From NCBI GenBank assembly GCA_026397575.1, contig JAPLUP010000506.1, forward strand, positions 1 to 6,603: a stretch of 6,603 nucleotides of DNA, written 5' to 3'. Below, one piece after another: positions 1-6,341 of this stretch. Numbering within the stretch: position 1 is the first letter of the stretch; every line of letters starts with the position of its first letter. Under the pieces are notes generated by a model, which made no database searches, was not told where the DNA came from, and worked only from the letters and a program-made list of their open reading frames with translations. The translations under genes and the position numbers were made by a program. This DNA comes from Candidatus Zixiibacteriota bacterium (lineage in GTDB: Bacteria > Zixibacteria > MSB-5A5 > CAIYYT01).

Positions 1-1610
1 AGGATCGGACCCGGATGAATATGCACATTGCCGTCGCACCAGTCGCCGACTCCGTTGCTGTCCTCGTCCCATTGATCATTGTTATTGACCAGCAGGCAGT
101 TGTCGCAGTCATCGCCCAAACTATCTGCATCGTTGTTAAACTGTTGTGGGTTGGCAACATACTTGCAGTTATCGGCAGCGTTCAGAATGCCATCATTGTC
201 GATGTCGGGATCGCAGGGGTCGCCGAGACTGTCGCCATCTACATCAGACTGCGTGGAATTGGCTACGTTAGGGCAATTGTCGCAGACGTCGCCGACGCCA
301 TCCTGATCGAAATCAAGTTGATCCGAATTGGCAATCCGGGGACAGTTATCAATAGTATTGACGACTCCGTCATCATCCCAGTCGAGATCTGTCACATAAT
401 CCCATCCGATTGCATCAAACATGTCTATGTCAGGAGTGCGGTAAAAATTCGGGTAAAAGGTCTCGCCACCGCCAAAGGCAGGTTGCATAATCCCGGCCAC
501 AGAACCCTGACGGAAATGGCATGCTTGATAGGGGTCCCCATCCGACATACGATATTCAATATCAGCTCCTTCGTTGGTGAAAAGATTCGAGTTATGATCA
601 TCATCGGGATAGTTATAATCGACTAGCCGTGGACAAACTTGGAATTCTGAAACATTGTCAGGATTGTAGTCCGCCGTCCCATCCGTGCGTTGAAACCTGT
701 AAATGTCGAGGGAATAGATATCAGAATTTGGCTGGTACTGGTCTTCTGCACGTGAATGAAAACCGAGGGCATGGCCGAGTTCATGGATTACAACCGACTG
801 GAAGCAGTATACGCTGCCGGGGACACCGTCACTCGGATCATAATCCCATGGGAACTCTGAACTAAACGTGATTTCAGCGCAAGCACCGCTAATGGAACCG
901 ATGGTAGCACCGTAGTTTGCCCACGCGAAAAAACACCGATTTTCATTAGTGATCGTCGAACTGGCACCATCATACCGCACAGGAATCGTACTCCCCGCAG
1001 GAAGATAGGTCTGAATATAATCGTCAGCATCCATACCATTAATCAGACCCGTGCGAGTAGTAGTCCAGGAAGGTGGTGTGGCTGTATAGTAGACTGACGT
1101 TCCGCCAAGCATTCCGGGTCCAAGAACGGCAAAGTCGATGTTGATTGTGACAGTTACTGGATCGGAAAAGAGACCCTCCAGATACGTCGCTGCTGTTTCC
1201 AATGCGGTTATGGCTTCAGCCGGGACTGACGGGTCATAGTTGAAAACCACGTTGAAGCTGGAAAGTGCCTCTTGGCTGGCGATTTTCTTATTATTGTCAT
1301 TTGCAAAACGCTCATGCGAAATTCGCACCTGTTCCTTGAAAAATTCAGCATTAGCTACTGAGGTGTCGCTTCCGGAGAACGGCACAGTGATCTTCTCGGT
1401 CTTCATTTCACTGAGACTATGATCACTGTAATTCCTGGTCACATAGGTCGGACCGTCTTCGAAAATAACAAAGGGGTTCTTGGTAGCCGTCGATGGCATC
1501 CGATTCATCTTCTGAACGGCCGTGGATGAATTTGGATTCGTCGCTGCCATCAGGGCAGAAACCATGAGCATCGAAGAGATAGTCAGGATCAGACCTTTTC
1601 TGTAAAGCAT
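1..1610 (-). CDS. Secreted zinc metalloprotease with thrombospondin type 3 repeats (3' end outside window)
   Basis: The minus-strand frame is open from ATG at 1610 to the left edge, giving 536 residues without a stop. Residues 1-23 form a signal peptide (MLYRK, then a hydrophobic stretch ending ALMAA), so the product is exported. The zinc-binding motif HELGHALGFHSRAED starts at residue 276, with H276, E277 and H280 as expected for a metzincin-like peptidase. A Met-turn (GIMQP, M375) and a DIDMFDAIGWD segment follow, as in secreted metalloproteases. From about residue 408 to the edge there are Asp-rich thrombospondin type 3 repeats, which bind calcium. The third zinc ligand is odd: the canonical HExxHxxGxxH position 286 is Ser, while His is at 285 and Asp at 290. 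A good ribosome site, AGGAGG, lies 5 bases before the ATG. A C-terminal sorting or anchor domain may lie outside the window. The fold and export calls are firm. The substrate is unknown. Confidence 0.9.
   Translation of the reverse strand, partial: MLYRKGLILTISSMLMVSALMAATNPNSSTAVQKMNRMPSTATKNPFVIFEDGPTYVTRNYSDHSLSEMKTEKITVPFSGSDTSVANAEFFKEQVRISHERFANDNNKKIASQEALSSFNVVFNYDPSVPAEAITALETAATYLEGLFSDPVTVTINIDFAVLGPGMLGGTSVYYTATPPSWTTTRTGLINGMDADDYIQTYLPAGSTIPVRYDGASSTITNENRCFFAWANYGATIGSISGACAEITFSSEFPWDYDPSDGVPGSVYCFQSVVIHELGHALGFHSRAEDQYQPNSDIYSLDIYRFQRTDGTADYNPDNVSEFQVCPRLVDYNYPDDDHNSNLFTNEGADIEYRMSDGDPYQACHFRQGSVAGIMQPAFGGGETFYPNFYRTPDIDMFDAIGWDYVTDLDWDDDGVVNTIDNCPRIANSDQLDFDQDGVGDVCDNCPNVANSTQSDVDGDSLGDPCDPDIDNDGILNAADNCKYVANPQQFNNDADSLGDDCDNCLLVNNNDQWDEDSNGVGDWCDGNVHIHPGPI
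3..389 (-). repeat. Thrombospondin type 3 calcium-binding repeats of the metalloprotease
   Basis: This part of the metalloprotease (residues about 408-536) consists of tandem units such as DQDGVGDVCDNCPNVANSTQ, with regularly spaced Asp, Gly, Cys-Asp and Asn-Cys. This is the thrombospondin type 3 pattern: DxDxDG loops bind calcium and paired cysteines can form disulfides outside the cell. At least four units are visible and they are not identical, so this is a protein-level repeat and not a recent DNA duplication. Such repeats usually form a rigid stalk or spacer between a catalytic domain and a C-terminal anchor. Confidence 0.85.
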
Positions 1611-1663
1611 GTCAGCCTCCTAAAGGTGCACGAGTAAGACGATGGGGTTCTCAATCATAGACT

Positions 1664-1692
1664 AAGTTAGTACCATTGCACCATTTTGTCAA
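1664..1692 (-). promoter_or_regulatory. Likely sigma70 promoter of the metalloprotease gene
   Basis: On the minus strand a perfect -35 box TTGACA (1692-1687) is followed by a 17-base spacer and TAACTT (1669-1664), a weak -10 box that keeps the key T, A and final T. Transcription would start near 1657, giving a leader of about 47 bases that includes the AGGAGG ribosome site at 1621-1616. The position fits the metalloprotease start at 1610. Confidence 0.5.
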
Positions 1693-2036
1693 GTGAATTC
1701 GTACGAACCGAGAAGTAAAGCAACGAATGTTTAGCAAGTAGTACCTACATGTTTTATTCAGACGCCACTCGCAGGTCATTGACGGCATTACCAACCTGAC
1801 CGGACAAAGACCCACTGCAATATCTGGCGATAGCACGGGAAAACTAACGTTGTGATCACGTTCGTCTTCAAGCAAGTAACAGACCATTATATACTAGATC
1901 GGCCAATTAGTCAAGGTGTTTTGATGTTTCAAACGAGAGAGATACGATCGATAATAATACGCCAGGGCTCGCATCTCGTTGATGGTCAACAACATAGATA
2001 CGGGGAGATCGGAGGATAGCGAAAGAGTGGCCAACG
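1693..2036. other. Intergenic stretch with no gene recognised
   Basis: Apart from the promoter at 1886-1914, I see no credible coding sequence here on either strand. A short palindrome, GTTGA-TGG-TCAAC, lies at 1978-1990 and could be a protein-binding site. The region is AT-richer than the flanking genes. A minus-strand open frame of 78 codons (1887-1651) resembles nothing I recognise and begins inside the promoter. Confidence 0.5.
1886..1914 (-). promoter_or_regulatory. Strong consensus promoter without an obvious gene
   Basis: On the minus strand TTGACT (1914-1909), a 17-base spacer and a perfect TATAAT (1891-1886) make the best sigma70 match in the window. Transcription should begin near 1879. 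No convincing gene starts close downstream. The nearest ATG (1887) overlaps the -10 box and so would not be in the transcript. The product may be a non-coding RNA, or a leader of about 270 bases for the metalloprotease gene at 1610. Confidence 0.55.
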
Positions 2037-2066
2037 AAAAAGGGACAGTCGCTATGACTGTCCCTT
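2037..2066 (-). terminator. Intrinsic terminator of the small Cys/His protein gene
   Basis: Read on the minus strand, an 11-base perfect stem (AAGGGACAGTC pairing with GACTGTCCCTT) encloses a 5-base loop and runs into five T residues. It begins 24 bases past the stop codon of the 43-residue gene, the normal layout of a rho-independent terminator. Confidence 0.85.
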
Positions 2067-2089
2067 GAATCTTCGTGAACCCGAGGTTC

Positions 2090-2221
2090 CTACTTCTTGC
2101 CTTTATGCAAGTGGCACAGCTTGGCGGGTGGCGCTACCATCAGGGAGCACTTCTTGCCTTCCTTGGTTTTGCCGGCGCAACGAACCTTCTTCACAGCTTT
2201 TTTAGCTTTTGGCACTAACAT
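2090..2221 (-). CDS. Small lysine-rich Cys/His protein, possible zinc-binding (DUF5763-like)
   Basis: This gene encodes 43 residues beginning MLVPKAKKAVKKVRC and ending HKGKK. The core reads RCAGKTKEGKKC, then about ten residues, then CHLH. C15, C25, C36 and H39 give a C-x9-C-x10-C-x2-H arrangement. This resembles small bacterial domains of the type RCxAxTKxGxxC...YCxxH, which probably bind one zinc ion. I know of no assigned function. About 13 of 43 residues are lysine, so nucleic-acid contact is possible but unproven. AAGGAG sits only 2 bases before the ATG (2221) but 8 bases before the GTG at codon 3 (2215), so the true start may be that GTG, giving 41 residues. A promoter directly upstream and an intrinsic terminator downstream support a real single-gene transcript. 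The family name is from memory of the motif. Confidence 0.75.
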   Translation of the reverse strand: MLVPKAKKAVKKVRCAGKTKEGKKCSLMVAPPAKLCHLHKGKK

Positions 2222-2243
2222 CTCTCCTTGAACAAAGGGTTAG

Positions 2244-2271
2244 GTTATAGAGCAGTTTGCATTTGTCGCAA
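2244..2271 (-). promoter_or_regulatory. Likely promoter of the small Cys/His protein gene
   Basis: On the minus strand TTGCGA (2271-2266) and TATAAC (2249-2244) are separated by 16 bases. The -10 box matches five of six consensus positions. The predicted transcript start near 2237 leaves a short leader containing the AAGGAG ribosome site. Confidence 0.5.
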
Positions 2272-2303
2272 CACGTTGTCAACAAAAACATTACTGATGG
2301 GCA

Positions 2304-2319
2304 CAGTCTCCTCAGACTG
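2304..2319. repeat. Short perfect hairpin in the divergent intergenic region
   Basis: CAGTCT and AGACTG form a 6-base perfect inverted repeat around a 4-base loop (CCTC). It lies between the small minus-strand gene and the plus-strand CoA-transferase. It could be an operator or an RNA hairpin. No T-tract follows, so it is not a normal terminator. Confidence 0.35.
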
Positions 2320-2434
2320 AATTGCGCCAGTAAGGAACGTCATCGGTCAGGAAAGATGTGCCGTAGTTTCTCCCGGTGTGTCAGGGCATGCCGCGGCTAA
2401 ACGGCGACGCCACATGTGCCGGAACGATAAATAC

Positions 2435-2463
2435 TTGAATTGGACGACACATTCCGGTATAGA
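2435..2463 (+). promoter_or_regulatory. Weak promoter candidate for a leaderless CoA-transferase transcript
   Basis: TTGAAT (2435-2440) and TATAGA (2458-2463) lie 17 bases apart, each matching four of six consensus bases. The predicted transcript start is about 2470, exactly the ATG of the CoA-transferase gene, which lacks a clear ribosome site. This would give a leaderless message. The match is modest and may be chance. Confidence 0.25.
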
Positions 2464-2469
2464 TGGACT

Positions 2470-3858
2470 ATGAAGATCGTTTCCTCGGTTGCAGAAGCTG
2501 TAAACTCGTCAACACTAAGACCGGGAAGTGTGATTTACACTTCCGGCAATGCCGCTACCCCGCAGGTTCTCTTGGGACAGATCGCAAAGGACACCTCAAT
2601 CAAGGGTGTTTCTATTTATGGTGTACTGCTGCTGGGTGATAGGCTTCGCCCGCTGTTCGCGGAGGAACGTTGCCGGGATATCACTCATCGCGTTATTTTT
2701 GCCAGCTACCTGACACGGGAAGCGGTGAATAACGGCTGGGCTTTCTATCACCCGATACATTTGTCGGAGATTCCGAAATACATGAAGCTGCGAATGAAGC
2801 CGAATGTCGCATTAATCTCAGTTGCCGGTCCGGATATCGGTGGCCGCTACAGTCTGGGTACGACCGTAGAGGGAGTACTGTCGGCAGGGGAATACTGCAA
2901 GGCCACCGGTGGTGTCGTCATTGCTGAACGGAACAAACAGATGCCATTTGTCCTTGGCACAACAATCGCTGAAGATAATATCGACTATGTCGTGGAGACG
3001 AACTATCCGCTACCCACTAGTCCGATCAGGAAACCGGATGAGGTCGCCACGCATATTGGTGAGATCATCACCGCGCTCTACATTGAGGACGGCTCAGGCG
3101 ACCAGCCGGGCTCAACGCTGCAATATGGTATCGGCGAAGTCCCGGAGGCTGTCACGACGGCGATTCTCAATAAGGGTGTGCGTGATCTCGGGATTCACAC
3201 CGAATTGTTTGCCGGTGCGTTAGCGCGGTTGGTCGTAGCGGGTGCAGTGAGCAACAAGTGGAAAAAGCATCTCAATTTCTCGGTGTCGTCGATCTTTCTG
3301 GCTTCGGATCAGGCGGATTACGATTGGATGAGTAAGAACAGCGCCATTCAAAGCCGGCCCAGCAACTATACCAACAGTGTTTTCAAGATCGCCGAACACC
3401 CCAAGATGGTTGCGATCAACAGCGCTATCGGCGTTGATCTGCACGGCAATATCTGGGCGGATTCGCTCGACGCGCGCAAGATCTATTCCGGTGTAGGAGG
3501 TCAAAGCGATTTTATCCGCGGCGCGCAATACTCCGACGGAGGAGTGGCAATCATTGCGCTGAAATCGACTACCAAGAACGGCATTTCCAAAATCGTTGAC
3601 CGTTCACCGGCCGGTATCACGACGACGGCAATTCCGGCGGATCAGGTGATTCTGGTGACGGAGAATGGCGCCTTTGATCGTCGCGGCCTGAGTCTGGGTG
3701 AGCGTGCGATCGGTATCGCTCATCTGGCGCAACCGGAACACCGTGAACGCCTGCTCAAGATTATCGCCGACGATCCAGCCTTCCACAAGCCGGCACATGT
3801 ATTCACTAAAGGAATTGCCGGCTTCACGCCATACGAGGAAGCAGTCAAGCGATTATAG
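2470..3858 (+). CDS. Acetyl-CoA hydrolase/transferase family protein (4-hydroxybutyrate CoA-transferase-like)
   Basis: This gene encodes a cytoplasmic enzyme that moves CoA between acyl groups, typically from acetyl-CoA or butyryl-CoA to another short carboxylic acid. Residue numbers are from ATG 2470 (462 residues, slightly longer than the usual 430-450). The N-terminal domain has GSVIYTSGNAATPQVLL near residue 19 and a later GRYSLGTTVEG segment. The C-terminal domain has QYGIGEVPEAV at about 218, LGIHTEL with E245, SGVGGQSDF at about 340, GAQYSDGG, and VTENGAFDRRG near 396. By analogy with the family, the glutamate in GIHTE is the probable residue that forms the glutamyl-CoA thioester. A TTG at 2440 would add ten residues with no family resemblance, and an in-frame stop lies at 2428, so I prefer the ATG. 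The exact substrate cannot be read from sequence. No pathway partner lies next to it. Confidence 0.92.
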   Translation: MKIVSSVAEAVNSSTLRPGSVIYTSGNAATPQVLLGQIAKDTSIKGVSIYGVLLLGDRLRPLFAEERCRDITHRVIFASYLTREAVNNGWAFYHPIHLSEIPKYMKLRMKPNVALISVAGPDIGGRYSLGTTVEGVLSAGEYCKATGGVVIAERNKQMPFVLGTTIAEDNIDYVVETNYPLPTSPIRKPDEVATHIGEIITALYIEDGSGDQPGSTLQYGIGEVPEAVTTAILNKGVRDLGIHTELFAGALARLVVAGAVSNKWKKHLNFSVSSIFLASDQADYDWMSKNSAIQSRPSNYTNSVFKIAEHPKMVAINSAIGVDLHGNIWADSLDARKIYSGVGGQSDFIRGAQYSDGGVAIIALKSTTKNGISKIVDRSPAGITTTAIPADQVILVTENGAFDRRGLSLGERAIGIAHLAQPEHRERLLKIIADDPAFHKPAHVFTKGIAGFTPYEEAVKRL

Positions 3859-3859
3859 T

Positions 3860-4045
3860 ACCTGTTTCCCCTGCCGTGACGCAGCAGCAAAGATTGCTTT
3901 CTTGGCATGCAGAGTCAGCGTGATTCCGTGCACCAAAGGCCCGGTGACTTGCGTAAGCTGCCACAAGCTGCACGGCTCCGAGTTTAGGTCGTATCTGCCG
4001 CTCAATCCCGACGGCGACCTCTGCGTTCAGTGCCACAGAAAGTGA
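3860..4045 (+). pseudogene. Degenerate 3' remnant of a doubled-CXXCH multiheme cytochrome
   Basis: The frame ending at TGA 4043-4045 reads CVSCHKLHGSEFRSYL and then DLCVQCHRK. CVSCH (3950-3964) and CVQCH (4022-4036) are two c-type heme-binding motifs in the usual doubled-CXXCH spacing. Further upstream, CFPCR (3863-3877) looks like a third CXXCH with its His changed to Arg (CAY to CGT). The family pattern SVHKGPV is restored by removing one C at 3933-3934, which shows a frameshift. A second shift is needed near 3905-3912. There is no signal peptide or start, which periplasmic heme attachment requires. The remnant begins 4 bases after the CoA-transferase stop, so its 5' part was probably lost by deletion or recombination. 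Family membership is clear from the motifs. Non-function is inferred. Confidence 0.7.
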
Positions 4046-4089
4046 ACTGATCCGCGGTCAGGAACCCCTGCTGACTGTTCCCATTCGGT

Positions 4090-4120
4090 AGCCCACCCAA
4101 AGCGTAGCGTCGGGTGGGTT
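4090..4120. repeat. Palindrome with CCCACCC/GGGTGGG arms
   Basis: CCCACCC (4092-4098) and GGGTGGG (4112-4118) are perfect inverted arms around 13 bases. An adjacent G-T and an A-T pair extend the stem to nine. No T-tract follows on the plus strand, so a terminator role is weak. It resembles GC-rich intergenic palindromes found in many copies in some bacterial genomes. Confidence 0.5.
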
Positions 4121-4127
4121 CTTCGTC

Positions 4128-4148
4128 GTTCCAGCGAAAGCAGGAATC
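4128..4148. repeat. Intergenic hairpin of the ATTCC-GCGAAAGC-GGAAT type
   Basis: The bases GTTCCAGCGAAAGCAGGAAT form a hairpin with TTCC/GGAA arms, an A-A mismatch, and a compact GC-GAAA-GC tip. It resembles the widespread intergenic repeat built on ATTCCCGCGAAAGCGGGAAT (compare the Neisseria dRS3 type), here with mismatched positions. It lies 50 bases before the methyltransferase start. Confidence 0.5.
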
Positions 4149-4198
4149 TAGTGTTTGTTGATTGCGCTCTCGCGTTAAAAGATTAGATTATCGTCACC

Positions 4199-5821
4199 AT
4201 GAACACACTTTATTACGGCGACAATCTGGAAATCCTCCGCAAGTACGTCAAAGACGAATCGGTCGACCTGATCTATCTCGACCCACCTTTCAATTCCCAG
4301 CGCGCATACAATATCATTTTCCCCGACAAGACCGGCAAGCTCTCCCGCGCGCAGATTCAGGCCTTTGAAGATACCTGGTTCTGGGGCGAAGAAAGCCAGC
4401 AGGCGTTCGACGACATCATGAGGGGAAGCTACTCGCTTGAACTCAAAGACATGATGAAAGCCTTCAGGGAATTCATGGGCACAAGCAACCTGATGGCTTA
4501 TCTGACCATGATGGCCGTTCGCCTGGTCGAAATGCACCGCGTCTTGAAAATGACCGGCTCGTTGTATCTGCACTGCGACCCCACCGCGAGCCATTATCTC
4601 AAGGTGTTGTTGGATCAGGTGTTCGGCATCACAAATTTCCGAAACGAAATCATATGGCAAAGGACTAACGCGCACAATAATCCCGCCAAACGCTTTTGCA
4701 GAGTTAATGACAATATCCTCTTCTACTCCAGGACCGCGAAGGCAACTTGGAAAACACTGAAGACTGACTACTCTCCCGAGCAGCTTTCACGTTACAAGCC
4801 TGACGAGAACGGCCGCCTGTGCACGGGACAAGATCTCACGATAACTCACAAGGCAGAAAGCAAGAATCGATTCGAGTGGCGCGGCGCTATCCCACCGGTT
4901 GGTCGGGCCTGGGGATACTCCAGAGAGCGCCTTGAAGAACTCTGGGCAGAAGGGAAAATACTCAAGAAACTCGATGGAACTCCGCGACTGGACGGACTGA
5001 AGGTTTACCTGGACGAGAAAGAAGGAAAGGCCGTTGGTACTATCTGGCATGACATTGGGCGCGTCGGCAATACTAGCGGAGAGCGCCTTGGCTACCCGAC
5101 CCAGAAACCCGTCACCCTTCTCGAACGCATTATTCAAGCGTCTTCTAACGAAGGCGATGTTGTCATGGACCCGTTCTGTGGTTGTGGGACGGCTGTGGTC
5201 GCAGCGGAAAAGCTTGGTCGAAAGTGGATCGGTATCGACATCACGCATTTGGCAATATCGCTCATCAAGAAGCGCATCACCGACCATTTCCCTGACGCCA
5301 AATTCCAGGTTGTCGGCGAGCCGCGCTCACTGGACGACGCACAGGCGCTGTTCAAGCAGTCGGCGTTCCAATTCGAGAGCTGGGCGGTATCGCTAATCGG
5401 CGGGCAGCCGTACAAGAGCAGCGGCGGTGGCGATACCGGCATGGACGGATTTCTGTACTTCCAGGATTTCCAGGGCAATTACCACCGGATCATCATTGAA
5501 GTTAAGGGAGGTGGATACCAACCCAAAGATGTACGCTCGCTGGCGCACGTGCTTCAGCGTGAGGGATCACCGATGGGTATCCTGATCGCACTCGAACCGC
5601 CGACCAGAGGCATGTTGTCAGCCGCCGCAGAGTTGGGCAAATGGGCTGTGCCCGGCAGGCGCAAATCATATCCGGTGCTGCAAATCATGACGATCCAGGA
5701 TTTCTTCGATGGCAAGAAACCGGAACTCCCCGACACCAGCGAAACTCTCAAGAAAGCGAAACGCGAAGTCCGCGAACGCGAGAAAAAGAAAAACCAGCCG
5801 AAGTTGGGGCTGGAGGAGTAG
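4199..5821 (+). CDS. Beta-class DNA methyltransferase fused to an Mrr-like PD-(D/E)XK nuclease
   Basis: This gene encodes a 540-residue DNA modification enzyme with a probable cleavage domain. The catalytic motif IV DPPF is at residues 28-31, and GSLYLHCDPTASHYLK and NEIIWQRT follow. The S-adenosylmethionine motif I, DPFCGCGTAV, comes late at 324, after YPTQKP at 299. Motif IV before motif I defines the beta class. DPPF suggests N6-adenine methylation, but N4-cytosine is not excluded. The middle, about 170-290, is the likely target-recognition region. From about 385 the C-terminal part has FESWAVSLIGG, GGGDTGMDG (D412, D416) and IIIEVKGG (E434, K436), the pattern of an Mrr-type PD-(D/E)XK endonuclease. 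A charged tail (517-540) ends it. The in-frame stop at 4184 makes ATG 4199 the start. No clear Shine-Dalgarno or separate restriction gene is seen. It may be a self-contained restriction-modification protein; cleavage is inferred. Confidence 0.9.
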   Translation: MNTLYYGDNLEILRKYVKDESVDLIYLDPPFNSQRAYNIIFPDKTGKLSRAQIQAFEDTWFWGEESQQAFDDIMRGSYSLELKDMMKAFREFMGTSNLMAYLTMMAVRLVEMHRVLKMTGSLYLHCDPTASHYLKVLLDQVFGITNFRNEIIWQRTNAHNNPAKRFCRVNDNILFYSRTAKATWKTLKTDYSPEQLSRYKPDENGRLCTGQDLTITHKAESKNRFEWRGAIPPVGRAWGYSRERLEELWAEGKILKKLDGTPRLDGLKVYLDEKEGKAVGTIWHDIGRVGNTSGERLGYPTQKPVTLLERIIQASSNEGDVVMDPFCGCGTAVVAAEKLGRKWIGIDITHLAISLIKKRITDHFPDAKFQVVGEPRSLDDAQALFKQSAFQFESWAVSLIGGQPYKSSGGGDTGMDGFLYFQDFQGNYHRIIIEVKGGGYQPKDVRSLAHVLQREGSPMGILIALEPPTRGMLSAAAELGKWAVPGRRKSYPVLQIMTIQDFFDGKKPELPDTSETLKKAKREVREREKKKNQPKLGLEE

Positions 5822-5861
5822 GGGCGACTAATGGTCGGTTGCGGAACTACGGAGCTAGATC

Positions 5862-6158
5862 ATGGAGTTGATTGTAGTTTACATAGATAACAGTTGCATC
5901 AATGCTAGGTGCGGAAACTCCGCCATGAACGAATTGGAGCGTCTCAATCGAGAAAGTCGCATCATTTTCCCGTTCCGTCGGGTCTTGCGCTCCGCCTTCC
6001 ATCAATCCCTCAGCAATAACAATCACTTAGCGGAGCGTGTGACCCGACGGCTACCAACTTTTTGTAGCGCCTCACTGCAAAAACATTCCCCACCCCAGTT
6101 AATAGAACGCTGGTTGCGGCACCGAAGGTCACCCCGGAGTGCTTTGCGGGTCGGGTGA
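5862..6158 (+). CDS. Hypothetical protein with PIN-like N-terminus, probably truncated
   Basis: The frame begins with ATG 5862 after GGAG (5851-5854) at a 7-base spacing, and an in-frame stop lies at 5856. The first residues, MELIVVYIDNSCINAR, then NSAMNELERL, resemble the opening of PIN-domain nucleases: a hydrophobic strand ending in a metal-binding Asp (D9), then a helix. PIN proteins are normally 130 residues or more. This frame has 98, and from about residue 38 it runs through a 21-base-arm inverted repeat (5975-6050) and becomes Arg/Ser-rich with no family pattern. The rest of a PIN domain, including its further acidic residues, is not visible in other frames. I read it as the 5' end of a gene broken by a repeat element. 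PIN assignment is tentative. Confidence 0.4.
   Translation: MELIVVYIDNSCINARCGNSAMNELERLNRESRIIFPFRRVLRSAFHQSLSNNNHLAERVTRRLPTFCSASLQKHSPPQLIERWLRHRRSPRSALRVG
5975..6050. repeat. Long imperfect inverted repeat, 21-base arms
   Basis: CCGTCGGGTC (5975-5984) pairs perfectly with GACCCGACGG (6041-6050). Two bases inward, GCGCTCCGC (5987-5995) pairs with GCGGAGCGT (6030-6038) with one G-T pair. The loop is 34 bases. Together the arms make a stem of about 20 pairs, the longest in the window. It could be a small non-autonomous mobile element, a REP-like repeat or a structured RNA. Confidence 0.65.
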
Positions 6159-6170
6159 TTAGCGGCAGAG

Positions 6171-6190
6171 CAAAACCGTGTTGGGTTTTG
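6171..6190. repeat. Short hairpin CAAAACC/GGTTTTG
   Basis: CAAAACC (6171-6177) and GGTTTTG (6184-6190) form a perfect 7-base stem around a 6-base loop. It lies just past the end of the PIN-like open frame (6158). The arm is T-rich on the plus strand, so a weak terminator is possible, but no clean T-tract follows. Confidence 0.3.
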
Positions 6191-6341
6191 TGTTCTACCT
6201 CCTACTCGATCAGGAATCGCCTGCGGTCCAACGGCAACGACTAAGCTGATGAAACGCCGAACAATAACCGTTATGACCCAGGACATGTTCGTACTTCGCC
6301 GTGGTGAATGAGTCTGTCGCTACAAACCAAGTGGCTCGCGC

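Noticed and set aside
15..626. Plus-strand open frame of 203 codons, rich in Val and Ile
   Set aside because: It is the antisense shadow of the thrombospondin type 3 repeats; Asp codons (GAT/GAC) read backward give Ile/Val. The minus-strand gene has the motifs, signal peptide and ribosome site.
1651..1887. Minus-strand open frame of 78 codons upstream of the metalloprotease
   Set aside because: Its ATG overlaps the perfect -10 box, it spans the metalloprotease promoter, and the translation resembles no family.
2440..2469. TTG start for the CoA-transferase
   Set aside because: It adds ten residues unlike the family, has no spaced ribosome site, and the ATG at 2470 gives a length closer to relatives.
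3920..4045. Short functional cytochrome from GTG 3920 (41 residues)
   Set aside because: It lacks the signal peptide needed for periplasmic heme attachment and a ribosome site, and a one-base shift restores the family pattern upstream, so a pseudogene is more likely.
4175..4675. Minus-strand open frame of 166 codons inside the methyltransferase
   Set aside because: It is the antisense shadow of a gene with clear methyltransferase motifs in the plus frame.
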